From contig NZ_BDAE01000001.1 of the NCBI RefSeq assembly GCF_002091675.1, positions 62,001-126,000 on the forward strand: a DNA stretch of 64,000 bases, written 5' to 3'. Below the pieces are notes generated by a model. It was not told the origin of the DNA. It worked only from the letters and a program-made list of their open reading frames with translations, and made no database searches. The stretch's first letter is position 1; every line of letters starts with the position of its first letter. The stretch comes from Pseudomonas luteola NBRC 103146. GTDB taxonomy: Bacteria > Pseudomonadota > Gammaproteobacteria > Pseudomonadales > Pseudomonadaceae. Below are positions 17,601-26,348 of this stretch, in pieces. A program made the translations under genes and the position numbers.

Positions 17601-18980
17601 ATGAGCATCACGCATTTCTTCAAACCCGAACTCTTCTCCCCTGCCGGTACGCTGAAATCCATGCGTTACGCCTTCGCTTATGGAGCGGATGCCGTCTACG
17701 CGGGGCAGCCACGGTATAGCCTCCGGGTCAGAAATAATGAATTCGACCATGAGCACCTCGCGCTGGGCATTAATGAGGCACATGCGCAAGGCAAACGATT
17801 TTATGTAGTGGTCAACATCGCGCCACACAACGCCAAGCTGAAGACGTTTCTGAAGGATATCGAGCCCGTCATTGCCATGGGTCCGGATGCGTTGATCATG
17901 TCAGATCCTGGCTTGATCATGCTGGTGCGTCAGGCATTTCCCCAGATGCCGATTCATCTGTCAGTACAAGCCAATGCGGTGAACTGGGCGAGCGTGAAGT
18001 TTTGGGAGAGCCAAGGTCTGTCACGCGTGATTCTGTCCCGAGAACTGTCGTTGGAGGAGATTGAAGAAATCCGCCAACACGTACCGGGAATGGAGCTGGA
18101 AGTTTTCGTTCACGGCGCGCTGTGCATGGCTTATTCCGGACGCTGCCTACTATCTGGCTATATCAACCGGCGCGATCCTAATCAGGGTACCTGTACCAAC
18201 GCCTGTCGCTGGGAATACAAAGCTCACTTAGGGAAAGAGGATGCATTAGGCGCTATCGTGCAGCATCATGACCCTATCGCACTCAACGTACCGGAACCAA
18301 CGCTAGGCTCTGGTACGCCTACAGATGAGGTTTTCCTGCTGGAAGAAGCGGGCCGACCGGGTGAGCTGATGGAGGCCTATGAGGATGAGCATGGCACCTA
18401 CATCATGAATTCCAAGGACTTGCGAGCCGTGCACCATGTCGAGCGGCTGGCGAGGATGGGTGTGCACTCATTGAAAATCGAAGGCCGGACCAAGTCCCAT
18501 TACTACGTGGCGCGTACAGCGCAAGTCTATCGCAAGGCTATCGATGATGCAGCGGCGGGCCGCCCTTTCGATAAATCCTTGATGGATACCCTGGAGTCAT
18601 TGGCTCACCGCGGTTACACCGAGGGTTTTCTGCGCCGCCATGTGCACGACGAATATCAGAATTATAACCAGGGCTATTCGGTATCCGAGCGCCAGCAGTT
18701 CGTGGGTGAGTTGACCGGTGAACGTCGCAACGGACTGGCTGAAGTAATCGTAAAGAATCGCTTCGACTTGGGCGATTCTATCGAGGTCATGACGCCTAAC
18801 GGCAATCTGAACCTTTCAGTCGAAGCGATGGAAAACGCGCGCGGTATCCGCCTGGAAACCGCTCCGGGCAGTAGCCATAGCGTCTACTTGGCGGTTCCGG
18901 AAGGTATCGATCTCGCCTATGGATTGTTGATGCGCAACTTGGAAGCAGGTACGACCACTCGAAACCCGCAATTTCGGTAA
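17601..18980 (+). CDS. trhP: tRNA 5-hydroxyuridine synthesis protein TrhP (peptidase U32 family, YegQ)
   Basis: A 459-residue U32-family protein of the YegQ/TrhP branch, which with prephenate hydroxylates U34 of certain tRNAs on the way to cmo5U/mcmo5U. The first half shows ELFSPAGTLKSMRYAFAYGA, LHLSVQAN-like HLSVQANAVNW, and the U32 signature EVFVHGALCMAYSGRCLLSG followed by GTCTNACRWEY, with Cys residues suited to an iron-sulfur centre. Length is close to E. coli YegQ. The ATG at 17601 has no strong RBS. The upstream gap 17470-17600 shows nothing clear. It looks monocistronic, with a hairpin after it. Confidence 0.88.
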   Translation: MSITHFFKPELFSPAGTLKSMRYAFAYGADAVYAGQPRYSLRVRNNEFDHEHLALGINEAHAQGKRFYVVVNIAPHNAKLKTFLKDIEPVIAMGPDALIMSDPGLIMLVRQAFPQMPIHLSVQANAVNWASVKFWESQGLSRVILSRELSLEEIEEIRQHVPGMELEVFVHGALCMAYSGRCLLSGYINRRDPNQGTCTNACRWEYKAHLGKEDALGAIVQHHDPIALNVPEPTLGSGTPTDEVFLLEEAGRPGELMEAYEDEHGTYIMNSKDLRAVHHVERLARMGVHSLKIEGRTKSHYYVARTAQVYRKAIDDAAAGRPFDKSLMDTLESLAHRGYTEGFLRRHVHDEYQNYNQGYSVSERQQFVGELTGERRNGLAEVIVKNRFDLGDSIEVMTPNGNLNLSVEAMENARGIRLETAPGSSHSVYLAVPEGIDLAYGLLMRNLEAGTTTRNPQFR

Positions 18981-18984
18981 AAAA

Positions 18985-19017
18985 GCGGCTGGTTCGTGCA
19001 TGAAGCTGACCAGCCGC
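18985..19017. other. Hairpin between trhP and uvrD
   Basis: GCGGCTGGT and ACCAGCCGC form a 9-base stem with a 15-base loop right after the trhP stop. An A-run precedes it, but there is no T-run after it on the plus strand, so it would terminate minus-strand transcripts better than trhP. It may protect the trhP 3' end. Confidence 0.45.
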
Positions 19018-19054
19018 CCATGCAGTCCAGCGCGCGAGTCGTTACAATGTGCTC

Positions 19055-21223
19055 ATGCATGATGACCTCTCTCTCCTCCTGAATTCCCTGAATGCCGCCC
19101 AGCGTGAAGCGGTGGCGGCGCCCCTTGGCCGACAGTTAGTGCTTGCGGGTGCCGGTTCCGGCAAAACCCGGGTGCTGGTGCACCGCATCGCCTGGTTGAT
19201 CCAGGTCGAGCATGCGTCGCCCCACTCGCTCCTGGCGGTGACCTTTACTAACAAAGCCGCTGCCGAAATGCGCCATCGGATCGAGCAGCTCTTGAACATG
19301 AATCCGCAAGGCATGTGGGTCGGCACGTTCCACGGGCTTGCCCATCGTCTGCTCAGAGCTCATTGGCAGGAAGCCAAGTTGTCCCAGAACTTTCTGATTC
19401 TGGACAGCGACGATCAGCAGCGGCTAGTCAAGCGGGTCATTCGGGATCTGGGGCTGGATGAGCAGCGCTGGCCGGCACGGCAGGCGCAGTGGTTCATCAA
19501 CGGCCAGAAAGACGAAGGCTTACGTCCGCAGCATATCCAGGCCAGTGGCGATCTGTTCCTGGCCACCATGCGCAGCATCTACGAGGCGTATGAAGCGGCG
19601 TGTGCTCGTGCCGGCGTCATCGACTTTTCCGAGTTGCTGCTCCGTGCCTTGGAGCTGTGGCGCGATAATCCGGACTTGCTTGCCCATTACCAGCGCCGTT
19701 TCCGCCATGTGCTGGTAGATGAGTTCCAGGATACCAATGCCGTGCAGTACGCATGGCTCAAGCTGCTCGCCCAGGGCGGAGAGAGTCTGATGGTAGTGGG
19801 TGATGACGACCAGTCCATCTACGGCTGGCGTGGCGCGCGTATCGAGAATATCCAGCAGTTCAACCAGGACTTCTCTGCCGCCATTATTCGTCTGGAGCAG
19901 AATTACCGTTCCACCAGCACGATTTTGCAGGCAGCCAATGGCCTGATCGCCAATAACAGCGATCGGCTCGGTAAAGAGCTGTGGACAGATACGGGTGAAG
20001 GCGAAGCCATTACCCTTTACGCGGGCTTCAACGAGCACGATGAAGCCCGCTATATCGTCGAAACTATCGAAAGCGAATCGAAGAAGGGTCTCTCGCTAAG
20101 CGAAATGGCCATTCTGTATCGCTCCAACGCCCAGTCACGGGTATTGGAAGAAGCGTTGCTGAGGGAAAAAATTCCCTATCGCATCTATGGCGGCCAACGC
20201 TTCTTTGAACGCGCCGAAATCAAGAATGCGATGGCGTATCTACGCTTGATCTGTCATCGCCATGACGATGCGGCGCTGGAGCGTGTCATCAATGTTCCAC
20301 CCCGCGGCATTGGTGAAAAGACGGTCGAGATCCTGCGTAACACTGCACGCACAAACGGCTACTCCATGTGGCAAGCACTGCATGATGCGGTCGGCACCAA
20401 GTCGGTATCCGGTCGGGCAGCATCCAGTCTGAATGCCTTTGTCGAGTTGATCGATGAACTGGGGCTCAGGTCTGAAGATGTCCCGCTGCATACGCTGACT
20501 CAGATCGTGATCGAGCAGACAGGGCTTGTGGCCTATCACAAGGCTGAAAAGGGCGAGAAAGGTCAGGCACGGGTCGAAAACCTTGAGGAGTTGATCAGCG
20601 CCGCGAAGTCCTTTGGTTTCAGTGGTGACGATGATCGTTCTCCCCTGGCTAACTTCCTTGACCATGCGGCCTTGGAATCTGGGGATAATCAGGCAGACAG
20701 CCATGAAGACTGTGTACAACTCATGACGCTGCACAGTGCGAAGGGTCTGGAGTTTCCGCTGGTCTTCCTGGCTGGTATGGAAGAAGGCCTGTTCCCTCAC
20801 AAGATGAGCCTGGAAGAGTCCGGCCGCTTGGAGGAGGAACGCCGCTTGGCCTATGTGGGAATTACCCGGGCCATGAAACGTCTGGTGATGACCTATGCGG
20901 AAACGCGCCGGCTTCATGGAACCGAGACTTACAACAAGCTCTCGCGCTTTATCCGCGAGGTGCCACCAAACCTGATTCAGGAAGTCCGCCTGTCTAATTC
21001 GGTCAAGCAGCCGTTCGGTGCGGGTCGGCCTAATCCGTTTGCGGGTGCCGCCATTCCGGATACAACGTTTGCGTTGGGCCAGCGGGTCAATCACGCCTTG
21101 TTTGGCGAAGGGGTCATTCTGAATTACGAGGGCTCAGGTCCACATGCGCGTGTTCAGGTGAATTTCGACGCCGAAGGCAGCAAATGGTTAATGGTGAGCT
21201 ACGCCAAGCTGGAACCGGTTTAA
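19055..21223 (+). CDS. uvrD: DNA helicase II UvrD
   Basis: A 722-residue superfamily 1A 3'-5' helicase acting in nucleotide excision and mismatch repair. Motifs in order: Q motif LNAAQREAVAAPLG, Walker A LAGAGSGKTRVL, Ia TFTNKAAAEM, Walker B VDEFQDTNAVQY, III GDDDQSIYGWRGA, IV LEQNYRST, V LMTLHSAKGLEFPLVFLAG and VI RRLAYVGITRAM. The C-terminal tail has the Tudor-like VNHALFGEGVILNYEG typical of UvrD. I placed the start at ATG 19055 (MHDDLSLLLNSL, as in Pseudomonas); a GTG at 19049 is in frame. A weak hairpin (AGGGCG/CGCCCT, 21234-21253) follows. Confidence 0.95.
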   Translation: MHDDLSLLLNSLNAAQREAVAAPLGRQLVLAGAGSGKTRVLVHRIAWLIQVEHASPHSLLAVTFTNKAAAEMRHRIEQLLNMNPQGMWVGTFHGLAHRLLRAHWQEAKLSQNFLILDSDDQQRLVKRVIRDLGLDEQRWPARQAQWFINGQKDEGLRPQHIQASGDLFLATMRSIYEAYEAACARAGVIDFSELLLRALELWRDNPDLLAHYQRRFRHVLVDEFQDTNAVQYAWLKLLAQGGESLMVVGDDDQSIYGWRGARIENIQQFNQDFSAAIIRLEQNYRSTSTILQAANGLIANNSDRLGKELWTDTGEGEAITLYAGFNEHDEARYIVETIESESKKGLSLSEMAILYRSNAQSRVLEEALLREKIPYRIYGGQRFFERAEIKNAMAYLRLICHRHDDAALERVINVPPRGIGEKTVEILRNTARTNGYSMWQALHDAVGTKSVSGRAASSLNAFVELIDELGLRSEDVPLHTLTQIVIEQTGLVAYHKAEKGEKGQARVENLEELISAAKSFGFSGDDDRSPLANFLDHAALESGDNQADSHEDCVQLMTLHSAKGLEFPLVFLAGMEEGLFPHKMSLEESGRLEEERRLAYVGITRAMKRLVMTYAETRRLHGTETYNKLSRFIREVPPNLIQEVRLSNSVKQPFGAGRPNPFAGAAIPDTTFALGQRVNHALFGEGVILNYEGSGPHARVQVNFDAEGSKWLMVSYAKLEPV

Positions 21224-21276
21224 CGTATACTTCAGGGCGGCCAAGGTCGCCCTGACTGTTTAAAGAAGGACATTGC

Positions 21277-21705
21277 GTGGCGTCTTCCTGGGTCTTCTGG
21301 GCATTGCTGTCAGCCGTTTTCGCGGCGCTCACAGCCATTTTTGGCAAAATTGGCGTTGCCCAAGTCAATTCGGACTTTGCTACCTTGTTGCGGACTGGAG
21401 TAGTGCTCCTGTCGCTTGTGCTGATCGTTTATGCGACCCGCCAGTATCAGCCCTTAAGCTCGATCTCGCCAAAGAGCTATCTCTTCCTTGTGTTATCTGG
21501 ATTGGCTACCGGTGCCTCCTGGATCTGTTATTTCCGAGCCTTGAAGATGGGTAACGCTTCGCTGGTAGCGCCAGTAGACAAGCTGAGCGTAGTGCTCGTG
21601 GCCCTATTCGGTGTACTGCTGCTAGGCGAAAAGCTGACGCTGCGCCAATGGTGCGGCATTGGCGCAATCGGTTTTGGCGTGGTGCTGTTGGCGCTGAAAC
21701 CCTAG
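21277..21705 (+). CDS. EamA-family half-size membrane permease
   Basis: A 142-residue protein with about five hydrophobic helices (ALLSAVFAALTAIFGKIGV, VVLLSLVLIVYAT, LFLVLSGLATGASWICYF, VVLVALFGVLLLGE, GAIGFGVVLLALKP) and the EamA signature SLVAPVDKLSVV. It is a single EamA unit, half of the usual ten-helix drug/metabolite transporter, so it probably forms a dimer. The substrate is unknown. The start is GTG at 21277 after AAGAAGGA. Confidence 0.8.
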   Translation: MASSWVFWALLSAVFAALTAIFGKIGVAQVNSDFATLLRTGVVLLSLVLIVYATRQYQPLSSISPKSYLFLVLSGLATGASWICYFRALKMGNASLVAPVDKLSVVLVALFGVLLLGEKLTLRQWCGIGAIGFGVVLLALKP

Positions 21706-21723
21706 GGTTAAAGGCGCAAGGAA

Positions 21724-21770
21724 AGGCTTGTCAAACGGTGGGAGATTGCCGAAGCATGCAAGACAAGCCT
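21724..21770. other. Long-stem inverted repeat in the 508-base gap 21706-22213
   Basis: AGGCTTGTC and GACAAGCCT are perfect complements around a 29-base loop, with flanking GGAA/TTCC extending the symmetry. There is no T-run. It could be a 3' structure of the permease mRNA or part of a small RNA. I see no protein gene in the rest of this gap, which contains the unmapped promoter of the Tim44-domain gene. Confidence 0.35.
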
Positions 21771-22213
21771 ATTCCCTGCATAGAGGTGCTCAGGCGCCCT
21801 ACCCACCGAGCCCCGCCACGACTGCTTCTGTCAGGCATTTACAGGCCGGTATCCTTGTAAAGCGATAGCTACCATCCCTTGCATCACAACACTCCACTCC
21901 CGTAGCCCAAGATGCAAATGGTTTGGACAGCATACCGTCTCAAGGTAGTAATGAAATGATAGCGCTCAGCCATCAATTTCAGATCTGTGCTTTTAGCCAC
22001 AGCCGATGTTTAGAAAACACCCTAATTGAGTACGCGCTAACGCTTTTTTGGAGCTGACCAGTGGTTTGAAATATTGCGCATAAAGCAATAGTCCAACAGC
22101 AAACGATAAGGCTTGAGTAAACCATGCAAAAAGCCGAAACAATTAGCGCTAGCCCTTACGCAATGTCCGGCGCAAGATGGACATCAACGTAGTTCACGAT
22201 AAGAGATCTTACG

Positions 22214-23059
22214 ATGCAACGCATAATGAGTTTTTTCATGATCATCTGCCTGGGCCTGACCCTGAGCCTTGATGCCAATGCCAAGCGCATGGGTGGAGGC
22301 AAGTCGGCTGGTGCAGCTCCCATTCACCAGACACGCCAGGCGGCACCGCCTCAACAGCAACCGGGCGCAGCGGCAGCCGCACCGGGTCGTCAGGCGCCAG
22401 CCGCTAGCGGTGCTTCTCGCTGGCTGGGTCCGTTAGCCGGTCTTGCCGCTGGTGGCTTATTGGCTTCCATGTTCATGGGCGACGGTTTCGAAGGCTTCCA
22501 GTTCTTCGACTTCCTGATCATGGCCCTGATAGCGTTTGTTCTGTTCAAGCTATTCACGCGCCGCCGTCAGCAGCAACATCAGCAGCATCAGCCTGCTCCG
22601 GCAGGCCACGCACCGATGTACCGTGAAGCGCCTGCACAGCAGCCTGGCGGATTCGGTCAGGGTGGTGCCGCGCCAGTCATGAATGCGCCTGCCTGGTTTG
22701 ATGCAGAGCGTTTCGTTGCAGCTGGCCGTGAGCACTTCATGTCTCTGCAGCAGCACTGGGATGCCAACGAGATGGACAAGATCGCCGAGTTCGTGACGCC
22801 TCAGATGCTCCAGTGGCTGAAAGATGAGCGTGCCAGCTTGGGTGAAGGCTTCCAGTCCACCTACATCGAGAACTTGCAGGCCGAGCTGGATGGCGTGGAA
22901 GAGCTGGAAGGTAAGACCATTGCTACCATCACGTTCTCTGGCTTGTCGAAAGAGTCTCGCTTCGACCAGGGTCAGAATTTCAGCGAAAGCTGGCGTATGG
23001 AGCGCCTGGCAGGTAGCAACCAGCCCTGGCTGCTGGCCGGTATCCGTCAGAACGCTTGA
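22214..23059 (+). CDS. Exported or membrane-anchored Tim44-domain protein
   Basis: A 281-residue protein with an N-terminal signal sequence (MSFFMIICLGLTLSLDANA, cleavage possible near 23), a Gln/Ala/Pro-rich linker, a Gly-rich hydrophobic pair (LGPLAGLAAGGLLASMF, FFDFLIMALIAFVLFKLF) ending in RRR, a second Gln/His-rich stretch and a C-terminal Tim44-like domain (about 150-281; AWFDAERFVAAGREHFMSLQ, FVTPQMLQWLKDE, ESWRMERLAG). Bacterial Tim44-type proteins of this build are common in Pseudomonas; their role is unknown. A strong terminator follows. Confidence 0.82.
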   Translation: MQRIMSFFMIICLGLTLSLDANAKRMGGGKSAGAAPIHQTRQAAPPQQQPGAAAAAPGRQAPAASGASRWLGPLAGLAAGGLLASMFMGDGFEGFQFFDFLIMALIAFVLFKLFTRRRQQQHQQHQPAPAGHAPMYREAPAQQPGGFGQGGAAPVMNAPAWFDAERFVAAGREHFMSLQQHWDANEMDKIAEFVTPQMLQWLKDERASLGEGFQSTYIENLQAELDGVEELEGKTIATITFSGLSKESRFDQGQNFSESWRMERLAGSNQPWLLAGIRQNA

Positions 23060-23075
23060 TTGCCCTGTGTTTCAG

Positions 23076-23101
23076 AAAAGCCCGGTCATGCCGGGCTTTT
23101 T
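23076..23101 (+). terminator. Rho-independent terminator after the Tim44-domain gene
   Basis: AAAAGCCCGG-TCATG-CCGGGCTTTTT: a GC-rich stem ending in a T-run, 16 bases after the stop. Confidence 0.85.
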
Positions 23102-23218
23102 CATTTCTACCGTTTGTCGCGCTGTTCGTACAGGTAGCGCATTCTCGATGGCACCTTTTCCATCTTTTATATTCTTGACTAGGGTATAACACGCACCCCT
23201 GCATTAGAGGATGTATTG

Positions 23219-23620
23219 ATGGAAGACGTGATTGAAAGGCTGCGCGAAGAGAACGAGCCTGTTCCGGTACCGCTCGAGCTGCCCGATGAGGACCTGTTGG
23301 TCGAAATCGAAGAAGAACTGTTGATCAGCCTTCCGCCCGAGTTTCGCGAGTTTCTTCTCACCGTCAGCGATGTGGTATACGGCAAGCTTGAGCCCGTAAC
23401 GGTGACCGATCCGCAGTCCCATACGTACCTTCCAGAAGTGGCCGCTACAGCCTGGTCGGAAGGTCTACCTCGCGATCTGATACCCATTTGTGAGGACGGT
23501 GACGGCTACTACGCCGTTAGTCAGGAAGGCGAGGTTCTACTCTGGACGGATGGTGAGCTGGACGATGACACCTGGGATTCCGTCTGGATCTGGGCACGGG
23601 ATGTCTGGCTGGAAAGCTGA
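23219..23620 (+). CDS. SMI1/KNR4 (SUKH) family protein
   Basis: A 133-residue, strongly acidic SUKH-fold protein. Family features are LEIEEELLISLPPEFREFLL-like IEEELLISLPPEFREFLLTV, YLPEVAATAWSEGLPRDLIP and ICEDGDGYYAV followed by GEVLLWTDGE. SUKH proteins include immunity proteins of contact toxins, but this one sits in an otherwise resident stretch with no toxin next to it, so a housekeeping role is likely. The ATG at 23219 follows GAGGA; a TTG codon precedes it. Confidence 0.82.
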   Translation: MEDVIERLREENEPVPVPLELPDEDLLVEIEEELLISLPPEFREFLLTVSDVVYGKLEPVTVTDPQSHTYLPEVAATAWSEGLPRDLIPICEDGDGYYAVSQEGEVLLWTDGELDDDTWDSVWIWARDVWLES

Positions 23621-23643
23621 TCATTGATCAGCTCTATAGCGTT

Positions 23644-23668
23644 AGCCTGCCGCTATTGGCAGGCTTTA
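23644..23668 (+). terminator. Terminator-like hairpin after the SUKH gene
   Basis: AGCCTGCC-GCTATT-GGCAGGCT followed by TTA: an 8-base stem with only a short T-run, so termination may be partial. Confidence 0.6.
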
Positions 23669-23776
23669 CGAGACGCTTGTAGCGGATTGCACGAGAATGG
23701 CAGGCCAGACGCTGAACGTAAGCGGCTGCGCAAGGTCTGGATATAGCTATCTTTTCCGCTAGAAGGTAATCCCTGG

Positions 23777-24538
23777 ATGAGCACTCCTGTCGTTCTGATC
23801 ACTGGTGCCGCTGGCGGGCTCGGTCGAGCACTGGCCCAGCGTTTTTCACAGAGTCACTGGCGCGTTGCAGCGGCAGATCTGGACAAGGATGGCCTGCATG
23901 ATCTCAATGGCAATGTTCCCCTGGATTCGAGCGTCGTAGCTGATCTACGGACGGCCGAAGGCTGTCGTAACCTTATCAGCAAGGTCATGGCACGTACCGG
24001 CCGCCTCGATGCTCTGATCAATGCGGCAGGTGTCTGGCGCGAAGGCCCTGTCGAGACATTCAGCGAAGAGGATTACGACCTCGTCATGTCGGTCAACCTC
24101 AAGTCAACCTTCTTCATGTGCTCCGCTGCCATCCCGTTTCTCAAGGAAACCCGCGGAACGATCATTAATATTTCGAGCGGTGCGGGTCGCCAACCTGTCT
24201 CGGGTGCTGCCGCCTATGGCGCTGCTAAAGCCGCTATTCGTTTCTTCAGCCAGAACCTCGCCATTGAGCTGGCCAAGGACGGTGTGCGGGTCAATGCTGT
24301 CTCCCCAGGCGATATCGATACGCCCATGCTGGATTTTCAGGCGGCCCATTATGGCCAGGGCGATCCTACCGGCTACCGGCGCAACTTGCTCAATCGGTAT
24401 CCGCAAGGTGATCAGGCCCGTTTTATCCAGCCTGAAGAAGTCGCTGAACTGGTGTACTTCCTATGCCAGCCGCAGGCCTCTGCTATCTCGGGGGCAGACA
24501 TGCCTATCGATAGGGGGTTGTCGGCGGGTCGCTCATAA
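23777..24538 (+). CDS. Short-chain dehydrogenase/reductase (SDR)
   Basis: A 253-residue classical SDR with a Rossmann fold. The cofactor motif is TGAAGGLG (residues 9-16), AADLDKDG follows the second strand, NAAG is at about 84, and the catalytic Ser and YxxxK are in ISSGAG and YGAAK. The acidic Asp after strand 2 suggests NAD rather than NADP. The substrate cannot be told. The ATG follows a GAAGG-containing stretch about 11 bases upstream; the gene lies alone, 100 bases before the thioesterase. Confidence 0.88.
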   Translation: MSTPVVLITGAAGGLGRALAQRFSQSHWRVAAADLDKDGLHDLNGNVPLDSSVVADLRTAEGCRNLISKVMARTGRLDALINAAGVWREGPVETFSEEDYDLVMSVNLKSTFFMCSAAIPFLKETRGTIINISSGAGRQPVSGAAAYGAAKAAIRFFSQNLAIELAKDGVRVNAVSPGDIDTPMLDFQAAHYGQGDPTGYRRNLLNRYPQGDQARFIQPEEVAELVYFLCQPQASAISGADMPIDRGLSAGRS

Positions 24539-24639
24539 GACGGATATAGCTAACGCACGAATCCTATGGCAAATCGCCATAACATTGCATACTGACGCCG
24601 CCGGAATTACCGGTGATTTGAGGATATGACGAGGCCTAT

Positions 24640-25137
24640 ATGGAAGCCGGTAATCACCAGCTCAGTATGACCATTCTGATGACGCCCGATTTGGCGAACT
24701 TCTCTGGCAAGGTGCATGGTGGCGCCTTGCTTAAACACCTGGATGAAGTGGCCTATGCCTGCGCCAGCCGTTATGCAGGCCGTTATGTGGTGACACTGTC
24801 GGTTGATCAGGTGATTTTTCGCGAACCGGTCAACGTAGGTGAATTGGTTACGTTTTTGGCATCGGTGAACTACACCGGAACGACGTCTATGGAGGTCGGT
24901 GTAAAGGTCATTACGGAAAACATTCAACAGCGCTCGGTACGCCATACCAACAGCTGCTTCTTCACGATGGTTGCATTGGGTGATGACGGCAAGCCCTGCC
25001 CCGTTCCTCAACTGGAACCCAAGACGTTCGACGAGAAACGCCGCTGCATACAGGCACAGCAACGCCGGCAAATTCGCCGAGAGTTGCAAGAGCGGTATCA
25101 GGCGATCAAGGAAGACGTACTTCCTTCATCCGGCTGA
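24640..25137 (+). CDS. Acyl-CoA thioesterase, hotdog fold (YciA type)
   Basis: A 165-residue cytosolic hotdog thioesterase. The active-site region is ANFSGKVHGGALLKHLDEVA, with the Asp expected at the catalytic place, followed by VDQVIFREPVNVGELV and the dimer strand TNSCFFTMVALGDDGKP. The C-terminal tail is basic and helical (RRQIRRELQERY). It hydrolyses fatty acyl-CoA thioesters; the chain-length preference is unknown. GAGG stands 6 bases before the ATG. A bidirectional terminator separates it from tonB. Confidence 0.87.
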   Translation: MEAGNHQLSMTILMTPDLANFSGKVHGGALLKHLDEVAYACASRYAGRYVVTLSVDQVIFREPVNVGELVTFLASVNYTGTTSMEVGVKVITENIQQRSVRHTNSCFFTMVALGDDGKPCPVPQLEPKTFDEKRRCIQAQQRRQIRRELQERYQAIKEDVLPSSG

Positions 25138-25150
25138 TCAGGGCCTAAAC

Positions 25151-25181
25151 AAAAACGCCGCGATTATCCGCGGCGTTTTTA
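25151..25181. terminator. Bidirectional terminator between thioesterase and tonB
   Basis: AAAAACGCCGCG-ATTAT-CCGCGGCGTTTTT has A- and T-runs on both sides, so it can end both convergent transcripts. Confidence 0.85.
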
Positions 25182-25198
25182 TTGGAGCCTGTCGGCCG

Positions 25199-26263
25199 TT
25201 AGCGGCGTTGCAGCTTGAAGATAAATACCTTGGTAGCCTTGCGCGGTACGATTTGTCCACCTGATACACGAGGAGCAAAGCGCCAGCTGCTCAACGCATC
25301 GAGCACGGAGCGCTCGAACATTTTGTTCGACGACTCCAGTACTTCCACATCAGTAATACGGCCATCTGCGGTTACGGTAAATAGCACTTTGACCTCCCCG
25401 CTTAATCCGCGACGACGCAACACATCAGGATATTTGGGCTGATCCATCTTCAAAGGACGGATATCGCTGTCGTCGATGCTCCCAGTAGGGAGGCCTGCAG
25501 GACCTGCAGAAGCGGCGGTCTTGGCGCCAGGCGTGGCCACGGGTGCCTGAACAGGTGCGCTTGGTGCAGCCGCAGGCGTAGGAGCACTTGCTGCCGGTGC
25601 AGCAGGCACAGGGGCTGGCTCAGGCTCTGCTTTGGGCTCAGGCTTCTTTTTGACCGGTAGCGGTTTTTGCTGGGTGTGCTCAACCGGCTTGGGTTTCGGC
25701 TTTGGCTTGGGCTTTTCGACTACCGGTTTGGGTGGTTCGACGGGCTTGGGCGGTTCAACCGGCTTAGGAGGCTCCGGCTTAGGCGGTTCGGGCTCTGGTG
25801 GGGCCGGAGGTGTAGGCGCTGCTGCCGGAGGCTCTGGGGCAGGCTCCTTTTTGGGCAGCTGGATAAAGCTGACCTTTAGCTCGCTTGGGCTATCACCCTT
25901 GCTGATTTTGAGTTCGGGCGGAGTCTGTACGACAAAAAACAATGCAGCCGCCAGCGCCGCGTGCATAACAAAGGAAGTCCCCGAGGCCAGCCACCAACGA
26001 CGAGGAGGCGTTGTTTCGGTTGTCGGCTCGGCATTGCCGACGTTCTCCTCCAGCGGAGGCACCTCATCGCTTCGTGAATACCCTTGCAGCGAAATGATCT
26101 CTGCGCCTGGATCCGTACGACTGGCATTTACACCATCAACAGGCTCAACCTCACTGCGCACGACATACAGACGTACTCCTTCAGCCGATTCAGCAGGGTG
26201 CTCAGGCTGCAGCGAAGGGTCTTGCTCAGGCGATTTTGATCTCGCCGGCAACGTCAACGACAT
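25199..26263 (-). CDS. tonB: TonB energy transducer with long N-terminal extension
   Basis: A 354-residue TonB that passes the proton-motive force from ExbB-ExbD to outer-membrane siderophore and metal receptors. About 90 cytoplasmic residues precede the single membrane helix (about 91-113), as in TonB1 of P. aeruginosa. The helix carries Ser97-x3-His101, the pair matching the essential Ser/His of E. coli TonB. Then comes a Pro/Lys/Glu-rich periplasmic spacer with repeated PPKPVE units, and a C-terminal receptor-binding domain (QPKYPDVLRRRGLSGEVKVL, SSWRFAPR). I chose ATG 26263; a TTG at 26278 is in frame. exbB and exbD are not in the window. Confidence 0.92.
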   Translation of the reverse strand: MSLTLPARSKSPEQDPSLQPEHPAESAEGVRLYVVRSEVEPVDGVNASRTDPGAEIISLQGYSRSDEVPPLEENVGNAEPTTETTPPRRWWLASGTSFVMHAALAAALFFVVQTPPELKISKGDSPSELKVSFIQLPKKEPAPEPPAAAPTPPAPPEPEPPKPEPPKPVEPPKPVEPPKPVVEKPKPKPKPKPVEHTQQKPLPVKKKPEPKAEPEPAPVPAAPAASAPTPAAAPSAPVQAPVATPGAKTAASAGPAGLPTGSIDDSDIRPLKMDQPKYPDVLRRRGLSGEVKVLFTVTADGRITDVEVLESSNKMFERSVLDALSSWRFAPRVSGGQIVPRKATKVFIFKLQRR

Positions 26264-26292
26264 AGGAATGATCCACAAAGGCGGTCAGATTT

Positions 26293-26311
26293 AATAATCA
26301 TTATCATTAAG
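26293..26311 (-). promoter_or_regulatory. Fur box in the tonB promoter
   Basis: Read on the minus strand, CTTAATGATAATGATTATT agrees with the 19-base Fur consensus GATAATGATAATCATTATC at 15 positions. It lies 30-48 bases before the tonB ATG. Iron repression of tonB is established in Pseudomonas, so the site is very plausible. Confidence 0.75.
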
Positions 26312-26348
26312 ATAACGAATTTATCAACTTTTAGCGACAACAGGATTC

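Noticed and set aside
23175-23190. TTGACT and TATAAC before the SUKH gene as a sigma-70 promoter
   Set aside because: Both hexamers look good but only 4 bases separate them instead of about 17.
25440-25880. Pro/Lys repeat region as a separate repeat element
   Set aside because: It is the periplasmic spacer of TonB; the repetition is protein-level and normal for the family.
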